The position numbers and the translations under genes were made by a program. The notes under the pieces were generated by a model, which made no database searches, was not told the origin of the DNA, and saw only the letters and a list, made by a program, of their open reading frames with translations. From assembly GCA_964485515.1 (NCBI GenBank), contig CAZALT010000195.1, forward strand, positions 1 through 6,239: a DNA stretch of 6,239 nt, written 5' to 3'. The DNA is from CAZALT01 sp964485515 (GTDB lineage: Bacteria; Actinomycetota; Acidimicrobiia; Acidimicrobiales; Acidimicrobilacustridaceae). Position 1 is the first letter of the stretch. Every line of letters starts with the position of its first letter. Positions 1 through 4,584 of the stretch are shown in pieces.

Positions 1-104
1 TTGTCGGTGACGGTCACGCTCTCTGCCACGATCTCTCCTGCGCTCACCCTGGGGGCTGGTGTCGGGTTCGGGGTCACTCTACTCGCCGTTCCGGACTCGG
101 CCAT
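1..104 (-). CDS. N-terminal fragment of an edge gene, possibly citrate synthase
   Basis: An ATG at 102-104 on the minus strand opens a frame that stays free of stops to the window edge, 34 complete codons. The visible protein begins MAESGTASRV, continues through a Pro/Ala-rich stretch and ends in ESVTVTD followed by Asn or Lys. A short low-complexity leader followed by a VTVTDN-like strand resembles the start of type II citrate synthases, where a TDN-x-TG beta strand opens the protein; that would also suit the aconitase gene in the same window. This is pattern memory on very few residues. About three quarters of third codon positions are G or C, so coding is plausible. No ribosome binding site is visible. 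An in-frame ATG at 165-167 would add 21 residues rich in Arg. The gene follows the carboxylase on the same strand after a 126-base spacer. Confidence 0.4.
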   Translation of the reverse strand, partial: MAESGTASRVTPNPTPAPRVSAGEIVAESVTVTD

Positions 105-177
105 CCGGACGTCGACGCGGGAGGCAGAACGGCGTTCTCCTGCGTCAGTCCGCGGTTTTCTCGGCATTGGAACGGGC

Positions 178-199
178 GGTCGACGCTCGTCGTCCGACC
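178..199 (-). terminator. weak hairpin downstream of the carboxylase gene
   Basis: GGTCG at 178-182 pairs with CGACC at 195-199, and ACG at 183-185 pairs with CGT at 191-193. One base (194) is bulged and the loop is five bases. It lies about 30 bases past the carboxylase stop codon, but no T-run follows on the minus strand. It may be a processing or termination structure and is not a convincing intrinsic terminator. Confidence 0.3.
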
Positions 200-230
200 T
201 GGATGAGAACGCCCGGATGAGGACGCGTGG

Positions 231-1595
231 TCACAGCGGGGTGTTGTCGTGCGGTCGGGTCGCGATGTGCTCGCGCTTGGTGGCGAGCGCATCGAGCGCA
301 GCGGCGACCTGGCGCCGGGTGTCGGCGGGATCGATCACCGCGTCGATGAGGCCGCGCTCCGCCGCGATGTAGGGGTTGAGGAGGCGCTCCTCGTACTGGC
401 GTTCGAGGCCGAGGCGCACCTCGGGGTCAGTCTCGCGGCGGTGCAGGATCTCCACCGCGCCTTTGGCGCCCATCACCGCGATCTCGGCGGAGGGCCATGC
501 GAGGCAGAGGTCGCTGCCCATCTCCTTGGAGTCCATGACGATGTAGGCCCCGCCGTAGGACTTGCGCAACGTGATGGAGATGCGAGGGACGGTGGCGCGG
601 GCGTAGGCGAAGGCCATCTGGGCACCGTGGCGGATCATGCCGCGCCACTCGAGGTCCTTGCCGGGGTAGAAGCCGGGCGTGTCGACGAGGGTGAGCAGCG
701 GGATGTTGAACGCATCGCAGAACGCGATGAACCGGGCGCCCTTCTGCGACGCGGGGATGTCGAGCGTGCCGGCGACGGTGGTGGGCTGGTTGGCGACGAC
801 GCCGATGGGCGCACCGCCGACGGTGGCGAAACCCGTGACCAGGTTGGCGGCCCAGCTCGGGCGGATCTCGAGGAGCTCGCCGTCGTCGCAGATGCAGCGC
901 ACGATGTCGCGCACGTCGTAGCTGCCGGTGGCCAGCGCCGGGATGAGCTCGCCCGCCTCCGGCGTCGGGCGGTCGACGGGGTCCCCCGTGGGGAGGCGGG
1001 GGGGTGTCTCGTCGGTGTGGGCCGGCAGCAGCGAGAGCAGGTCTTCGATGGCGACCATGGCTGCTTCGCGGTCCGACACGACGATGCTGGCCAGGCCGGT
1101 GGTGCGGGCGTGCACACCCGAGCCGCCGAGCCCGACCTTGGTGACCGGGATGCCGGTGTACTGCTTGACCATGTGGGGGCCGGACACGAAGGAGTAGGCG
1201 TCCGCGGTCATCACGACGAAGTCGGCGAGACCGAGGAGCATCGCCGGTCCGGACACGGCGGGTCCGGTGACGGCGCAGAGCAGCGGGATGATGCCGGACG
1301 CGGCGACGATGGCTCGCGCCGCCCGCCCCCAGGCGTCGAGCGCCGAGATGCCGGCTCGCACGTCGGCTCCCGACGACGCCACGACCACCACGAGCGGGAT
1401 GCGCTCCTGGAGGGCGAGCTTGGCCGCGACCTCGAGGCCTTCGCTGTCGCGCTCGGCGAGGACGCCGTGGCCGATGGCGGCGTCGATCTCGCAGATGACG
1501 ACCGGTCGGCCGCCGAGCTCGTCGGAGCGGGGCCGGACGACGCCGGGCACCTGGGTGCGGATCGCCAGCGGGGGACGGGTCGGCGTGAAGCTCAT
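231..1595 (-). CDS. acyl-CoA carboxylase, carboxyltransferase (beta) subunit
   Basis: This 454-residue protein has the two crotonase-like halves of the AccD/PccB carboxyltransferase family, which moves the carboxyl group from carboxybiotin to acetyl- or propionyl-CoA in the cytoplasm. The N half carries a degenerate SSGADVRAG at 74-82 where the family has a SGGAR-x2-EG motif, and the first oxyanion-hole segment GPAVSGPA at 111-118. The C half is much better conserved: YDVRDI (226-231), GVVANQP (265-271), CDAFNIP (293-299), VDTPGF (304-309), the second oxyanion-hole segment KSYGGAYIVM (345-354) and AWPSAEIAVMGAKGAV (366-381). It ends HDNTPL, matching the H-x-NIPL tail typical of actinobacterial AccDs. 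The length is close to AccD6-type subunits (about 470) and shorter than PccB (about 530); the usual N-terminal helices are missing. Ile352 lies at the known acyl-specificity position (Asp in PccB). The ATG at 1593-1595 has no clear Shine-Dalgarno. No biotin carboxylase or carrier gene is in view, so the substrate is uncertain. Confidence 0.9.
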   Translation of the reverse strand: MSFTPTRPPLAIRTQVPGVVRPRSDELGGRPVVICEIDAAIGHGVLAERDSEGLEVAAKLALQERIPLVVVVASSGADVRAGISALDAWGRAARAIVAASGIIPLLCAVTGPAVSGPAMLLGLADFVVMTADAYSFVSGPHMVKQYTGIPVTKVGLGGSGVHARTTGLASIVVSDREAAMVAIEDLLSLLPAHTDETPPRLPTGDPVDRPTPEAGELIPALATGSYDVRDIVRCICDDGELLEIRPSWAANLVTGFATVGGAPIGVVANQPTTVAGTLDIPASQKGARFIAFCDAFNIPLLTLVDTPGFYPGKDLEWRGMIRHGAQMAFAYARATVPRISITLRKSYGGAYIVMDSKEMGSDLCLAWPSAEIAVMGAKGAVEILHRRETDPEVRLGLERQYEERLLNPYIAAERGLIDAVIDPADTRRQVAAALDALATKREHIATRPHDNTPL

Positions 1596-1669
1596 GGTTG
1601 CCGCGGCCGCCCGGTGGGACGGGCGATGAATCGCCGGGCGCGGAATCGTGGGGTCGCCATCAGGTCGCC

Positions 1670-1856
1670 GATCGTACCCGGTGCGGCGGCTCGTCCTCGG
1701 CGCAGATCGGCCGGTGCGGATCGACCGGCGCGGTTAGGCCGGNNNNNNNNNNNNNNNNNNNNNNNNNNNNNNNNNNNNNNNNNNNNNNNNNNNNNNNNNN
1801 NNNNNNNNNNNNNNNNNNNNNNNNNNNNNNNNNNNNNNNNNNGATCGACCGGCGGT
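1670..1856. repeat. degenerate 14-base repeat flanking the assembly gap
   Basis: Two adjacent units, gatcggccggtgcg (1705-1718) and gatcgaccggcgcg (1719-1732), lie just left of the gap, and a third, gatcgaccggcggt (1843-1856), begins immediately right of it. A looser copy starts at 1670. The first 12 bases of the 1719 and 1843 copies are identical. The gap may therefore hide more units of a short tandem array that stopped the assembler. Confidence 0.5.
1743..1842. other. assembly gap (100 N)
   Basis: Exactly 100 undetermined bases, which is the conventional placeholder for a gap of unknown size. The true distance between the LysR gene and the carboxylase gene, and anything lying between them, cannot be read. 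The rest of this intergenic stretch (1596-1742 and 1843-1876) shows no gene, only the short repeats and one hairpin. Confidence 0.98.
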
Positions 1857-1873
1857 GCCCCCGTGGGTCGATC
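1843..1873 (-). terminator. hairpin just after the lysR stop
   Basis: GATCGACC at 1843-1850 is the exact reverse complement of GGTCGATC at 1866-1873, with further pairing inside the 15-base interior (1853-1855 with 1861-1863). On the minus strand it starts four bases after the LysR stop codon, a usual place for a terminator. Any following U-run would lie inside the gap, so termination cannot be confirmed. Confidence 0.4.
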
Positions 1874-1876
1874 GCG

Positions 1877-2818
1877 TCATGCCCCGTCGTCGCCGCCCTG
1901 GTCGTCGTCGCTCGAGGGATGGATGCCGGGCTGGTCGTTGCCGTCGGCTTCGACGATGTCGGTGATGGCGGCGAGGAGCGCTCGGGCGGGGGCGGCGAGC
2001 TGGCCGCGTCGCCGGGAAGCGAGGCCGACGGTCCGTGACGCCAGCTCGGGGACCGGCAGCGCCTTCCAGTCGCCGCTGGCCCACACCGGCGCCGCGCTGG
2101 CGGGCAGGAGCGCGGCACCGAAGCCCTCGAAGGCCAGGGTGGCGAGCAGGCGCATGCCGTCCACCTCGGCTTGGGGGACGAGGGTGATGCCGGCCCGTTG
2201 GCACTGCGCGTCGACGTGGTCGCGGAACGCGGTGCCACGCGGCTCGACCAGGAGCGGGACGCCGTCGATCGTCGAAAGGGGCGCCGTGTCGAGGTCGTGG
2301 AGGGGGTGGCCGTTCGGCACCACGATGAGGGCGTCCTCGTCGAACAGGGGTCGGGTGCTGATCTCGGGGTCGTCGGTGGGGAGGTTGACGACGGCGAAGT
2401 CGAGGGCGCCGCTGCTCAGCTGGAGCAGGAGCGACGACGTCGTCGCGTCGGTCACGATCACCCGTACGCCGGGGTGGCGCTCGGCCATCGTGACGAGCAG
2501 CCGGGGGACCAGCCAGCGGGCGGTCGTGCCGATGACGCCGACCCGGGCGGTGCCGGTGACGTGGTCGTGCATGCTGGCGAGGTCATCGACCACTGCCTCG
2601 AGCTCGGCGTTCACGCGGCGGGCCCGGCTCGCCACGATCTCGCCCTCGTCGGTGAGCTGGCCGGTACCCCGGTCGATGAGCGTCGTGCCGAGCTCCTGTT
2701 CGAGCCGGGCGATGTGCGTGGACACGTTCGACTGCACGGTGTCGAGCGACCGGGCCGCGGCGGAGAACGAGCCGGTGGATGCCACGGCGAGCAACGCGTT
2801 GAGCTGACGGAGGTCCAT
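1877..2818 (-). CDS. LysR-family transcriptional regulator
   Basis: This 313-residue protein has the standard LysR layout and length. Residues 1-60 form the winged helix-turn-helix: MDLRQLNALLAV, then the recognition region TGSFSAAARSLDTVQSNVSTHIARLEQELG, followed by the wing TLIDRGTGQLTDEG. A linker helix covers about 61-85. The periplasmic-binding-protein-like effector domain begins near GTARVGVIGT and runs to about 290, including DFAVVNLP and EGFGAALLPAS. The last 20 or so residues are an acidic, probably disordered tail. LysR proteins bind DNA as tetramers and respond to small molecules; the ligand cannot be told from sequence. I chose the ATG at 2816-2818 because LysR proteins normally start M-D/E-L-x-x-L; in-frame GTGs at 2819-2821 and 2834-2836 would add one or six residues. 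No Shine-Dalgarno is seen. The gene is divergent from the small RNA and the HAD-PlsC gene and lies upstream of the carboxylase on the same strand. Confidence 0.93.
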   Translation of the reverse strand: MDLRQLNALLAVASTGSFSAAARSLDTVQSNVSTHIARLEQELGTTLIDRGTGQLTDEGEIVASRARRVNAELEAVVDDLASMHDHVTGTARVGVIGTTARWLVPRLLVTMAERHPGVRVIVTDATTSSLLLQLSSGALDFAVVNLPTDDPEISTRPLFDEDALIVVPNGHPLHDLDTAPLSTIDGVPLLVEPRGTAFRDHVDAQCQRAGITLVPQAEVDGMRLLATLAFEGFGAALLPASAAPVWASGDWKALPVPELASRTVGLASRRRGQLAAPARALLAAITDIVEADGNDQPGIHPSSDDDQGGDDGA

Positions 2819-2822
2819 CACT

Positions 2823-2879
2823 GTGAATGATGACACATTGGGGGTGAATGCGCTGGACAGATCATGTGCGAGCGTTCAC
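2823..2879. promoter_or_regulatory. three GTGAAYG half-sites, candidate LysR operator
   Basis: GTGAATG occurs at 2823-2829 and again at 2844-2850, exactly 21 bases (two helical turns) apart. The complementary CGTTCAC lies at 2873-2879, on the other strand. The outer pair also forms an imperfect inverted repeat, TGTGAA (2822-2827) against TTCACA (2875-2880). Multiple half-sites next to the regulator's own start are typical of autoregulated LysR genes. The right-hand site overlaps the -10 of the small-RNA promoter, so binding could also affect that RNA. Assignment to this regulator is inference. Confidence 0.4.
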
Positions 2880-2882
2880 AAT
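2854..2882 (+). promoter_or_regulatory. promoter of the 6C-like small RNA
   Basis: TGGACA at 2854-2859 is one mismatch from the housekeeping -35 TTGACA. It is followed, after exactly 17 bases, by CACAAT at 2877-2882, a fair -10. Transcription would start near 2889, just before the first hairpin of the small RNA. Confidence 0.6.
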
Positions 2883-2888
2883 GAGAAG

Positions 2889-3019
2889 CACATCGCCGGA
2901 GGTCACCAACTCGTTCCCCCCACGAGGACCTCCGAGCCGGTTTCGGGTGTCGTTTCCCCCCCTCGACACCTTCGAAACCTTCCAAGAGCTGGCCTCCCCC
3001 GGCCAGCTCTTGACGTTTT
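2889..3019 (+). ncRNA. 6C RNA candidate (C-rich-loop actinobacterial sRNA)
   Basis: Three hairpins follow one another, each with a cytosine-rich loop. Hairpin 1: 2897-2904 pairs perfectly with 2927-2934, then after a five-base bulge 2910-2913 pairs with 2923-2926; the loop is TTCCCCCCA. Hairpin 2: 2939-2945 with 2973-2979 and 2946-2952 with 2964-2970, 14 pairs in all with a two-base TT bulge; the loop contains seven C. Hairpin 3: a perfect 12-pair stem, 2983-2994 with 3001-3012, loop TCCCCC, followed by ACGTTTT, which looks like the terminator. Two hairpins with six or more loop C followed by a terminator is the defining description of the 6C RNA family of Actinobacteria. From memory, the mycobacterial (B11) and Streptomyces copies also lie beside a gene for a HAD-family hydrolase, as here. 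Such loops are thought to bind G-rich ribosome binding sites of target mRNAs. The 5' end is estimated from the promoter and the 3' end from the T-run. Confidence 0.82.
2983..3019 (+). terminator. intrinsic terminator of the small RNA
   Basis: A perfect 12-base-pair stem (CAAGAGCTGGCC and its complement) closes a six-base TCCCCC loop and is followed by ACG and four T. The stem is strong and the T-run short, which is common in GC-rich genomes. It ends the 6C-like RNA and insulates the downstream gene, which appears to have its own promoter. Confidence 0.65.
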
Positions 3020-3032
3020 CCGGTGATGGCGG

Positions 3033-3061
3033 GAGACAGAGCCAGGGCGCCCGGGTAGCGT
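3033..3061 (+). promoter_or_regulatory. promoter for a leaderless HAD-PlsC transcript
   Basis: TAGCGT at 3056-3061 fits the actinobacterial -10 pattern TANNNT, and GAGACA at 3033-3038 stands 17 bases upstream as a partial -35. The -10 ends seven bases before the GTG start at 3069, so the predicted transcription start coincides with the first base of the start codon. The lack of any Shine-Dalgarno sequence before this GTG agrees with leaderless translation. Confidence 0.5.
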
Positions 3062-3068
3062 CGCCCCT

Positions 3069-4463
3069 GTGGGCGACCGCCACGCCGCGATCTTCGACCT
3101 CGATCGCACCCTCGTGCGGGGTGCGACCGGTCCGGCCATCTCGTCGTCTCTGCGCGAGGTCGGTCTCCTGGGCGGCACCTCGATTCCGGGGGAGGGCCTT
3201 GTCTTCGGGGTGTTCGGCCTGGTGGGCGAGACCCGCCTGGCGATGGAGGCCGCCCGCCGCAGCGTGCACCTCGCGGCCGGTTGGGACGTCGAGGTGGCGC
3301 GCAAGGCCGGGGAGATCGCGTCGGGGTCGATCGAGGCGCAGGTGCAGCCCTTCGCCCGCGTGCTCATCGATGAGCACCGCGCCGCGGGTCGCCAGATCGT
3401 GCTCGCCACCACGACGCCCCGCGACATGGTGACGCCCCTCGCTGCCGCGCTCGGGTTCGACGCGGTGGTGGCCACCACCTACGAAGCACGCCACGGTCAG
3501 TACACGGGGCGCATCGACGGCGAGTTCGTGTGGGGCAAGGGCAAGCTCCGTGCCGTGCGGGCGTGGGCCGCCGAGGCAGGCGTCGACCTCTCGGCGAGCT
3601 GGGCCTACTCCGACAGCTGGTACGACGTGCCGCTGCTCAGCGCGGTCGGTCATCCCGTCGCCGTGCATCCCGATCCGCGGATGCGGTTGTTCGCCGGACT
3701 CCGTCGATGGCCTCAGGTCGAGCTCGATGTCCCGCCCGGCGTGCCCAAGCTGTTCGGTCTCGAACCGCAGCAGTGGCTCATGCCGATCACCCGGCCGGGC
3801 CTGTTCTTGTCGGCTGACGTTCGGGTGGAGGGGATCGAGAACCTCCCCGCGGCCGGTCCCGCCATCGTGTGCCTCAACCACCGCAGCTACTTCGATCCCA
3901 TCGCAATGGCCTTCGCCGTCGCCGAGCGCGGACGGCCCATGCGGTTCCTCGCCAAGGCCGAGCTGTTCGCACCGCCCGTCGTCGGCGACGTCGTCCGGGC
4001 CATGGGCGGGATCCGGGTCGATCGGGGTGCGGGGTCCGACGAGTCGCTGCGCGAGGCGAACGCGGCGCTCAACGCCGGCGAGTTGGTCGCCATCCTCCCG
4101 CAGGGCACGATCCCCCGAGGCCGCGCCTTCTTCGATCCGGTGCTGCACGGTCGCCCCGGAGCGGCACGCCTCGCGGCGATGAGCGATGCTCCCGTCATCC
4201 CCGTGGGCGTGTGGGGCTCCGAGCAGGCGTGGCCCCGCAGCGAGAAGGTGCCGAGGGTGTGGAACGTGCTCAACCCGCCGCCCGTGCTGGTGCGCATCGG
4301 CGAGCCGGTGGTGCTCGGCGGTGACGGCGACGAGGTCGCCGACACCGAACGCATCATGGCGGCCATCGCCGGCCTGCTCCCATGGGAGGCACGCCAACCA
4401 CGTGATCCGACGCCCGAGGAACTGGCCCGCACCTACCCGGGCGGCATCGTCACCGACGACTGA
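3069..4463 (+). CDS. HAD-IB phosphatase fused to PlsC-type acyltransferase
   Basis: This 464-residue protein joins two enzymes. Residues 1-215 are a SerB-like HAD-IB phosphatase: motif I FDLDRT (nucleophile Asp10, acid/base Asp12), motif II in LATTTP (112-117), a Lys at 157 or 159 in WGKGKL as motif III, and motif IV YSDSWYDVPLL (180-190, Asp182 and Asp186). Residues about 250-430 are a glycerolipid acyltransferase: block I NHRSYFD (270-276, catalytic His271 and Asp276), block II GGIRVDR (313-319), block III LPQGTIPRG (343-351) and block IV VIPVGVWG (376-383). This order matches mycobacterial PlsC (Rv2483c), annotated as a phosphatase/1-acylglycerol-3-phosphate acyltransferase, though this copy is about 115 residues shorter. 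The likely role is acylation of lysophosphatidate at the inner membrane face; the phosphatase substrate is unknown. No convincing membrane helix is present. Block III has Gln345 where most PlsC proteins have Glu. The GTG start puts motif I at the usual distance from the N terminus. The gene stands alone between the small RNA and a convergent terminator. Confidence 0.9.
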   Translation: MGDRHAAIFDLDRTLVRGATGPAISSSLREVGLLGGTSIPGEGLVFGVFGLVGETRLAMEAARRSVHLAAGWDVEVARKAGEIASGSIEAQVQPFARVLIDEHRAAGRQIVLATTTPRDMVTPLAAALGFDAVVATTYEARHGQYTGRIDGEFVWGKGKLRAVRAWAAEAGVDLSASWAYSDSWYDVPLLSAVGHPVAVHPDPRMRLFAGLRRWPQVELDVPPGVPKLFGLEPQQWLMPITRPGLFLSADVRVEGIENLPAAGPAIVCLNHRSYFDPIAMAFAVAERGRPMRFLAKAELFAPPVVGDVVRAMGGIRVDRGAGSDESLREANAALNAGELVAILPQGTIPRGRAFFDPVLHGRPGAARLAAMSDAPVIPVGVWGSEQAWPRSEKVPRVWNVLNPPPVLVRIGEPVVLGGDGDEVADTERIMAAIAGLLPWEARQPRDPTPEELARTYPGGIVTDD

Positions 4464-4499
4464 ACCGCTACGCGTGCTCAGCGCCGCACGTTCAGCGGT
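4464..4499 (+). terminator. secondary hairpin right after the HAD-PlsC stop
   Basis: ACCGCT (4464-4469) pairs with AGCGGT (4494-4499), and inside it CGTGC (4473-4477) pairs with GCACG (4486-4490) around an eight-base loop. It begins directly after the stop codon. There is no T-run, so it may protect the 3' end or assist the stronger palindrome 24 bases further on. Confidence 0.3.
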
Positions 4500-4522
4500 C
4501 GAATCGGCCCTCGTTGCGCTTC

Positions 4523-4566
4523 TGGCGTTGATCTTGTGCGGTAACCGCACAAGATCAACGCCATTT
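4523..4566. terminator. 41-base perfect palindrome, bidirectional terminator
   Basis: Bases 4523-4542 are the exact reverse complement of 4544-4563 with a single central A at 4543. In RNA this gives about 18 pairs and a five-base loop. TTT follows at 4564-4566 on the plus strand. It lies between the convergent HAD-PlsC gene (ends 4463) and the aconitase gene (ends 4585), so it can stop transcription from both sides. The arm is notably richer in A and T than the surrounding DNA. The rest of the 121-base intergenic region contains no gene. Confidence 0.8.
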
Positions 4567-4584
4567 GCAAGGGAGGAGGGCCGG

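Noticed and set aside
1..372. Plus-strand open frame of 123 codons at the left edge
   Set aside because: It overlaps the end of the carboxylase gene in antisense, has no recognisable motif, and the minus strand offers a better coding frame at 1-104.
1843..1873. Inverted repeat as a transposon end
   Set aside because: No transposase, no target-site duplication, and its position right after the lysR stop fits a terminator hairpin better.
249..2807. Very long plus-strand open frame of 852 codons
   Set aside because: It is antisense to the carboxylase and LysR genes, reads straight through 100 N, and its product is low-complexity Gly/Asp/Arg/Ala-rich. It is a shadow frame caused by high GC content.
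2889..3068. Riboswitch or attenuator controlling the HAD-PlsC gene
   Set aside because: The hairpins have C-rich loops of the 6C kind and no competing antiterminator pairing was found; the downstream gene has its own leaderless promoter pattern. Attenuation is possible but less well supported.
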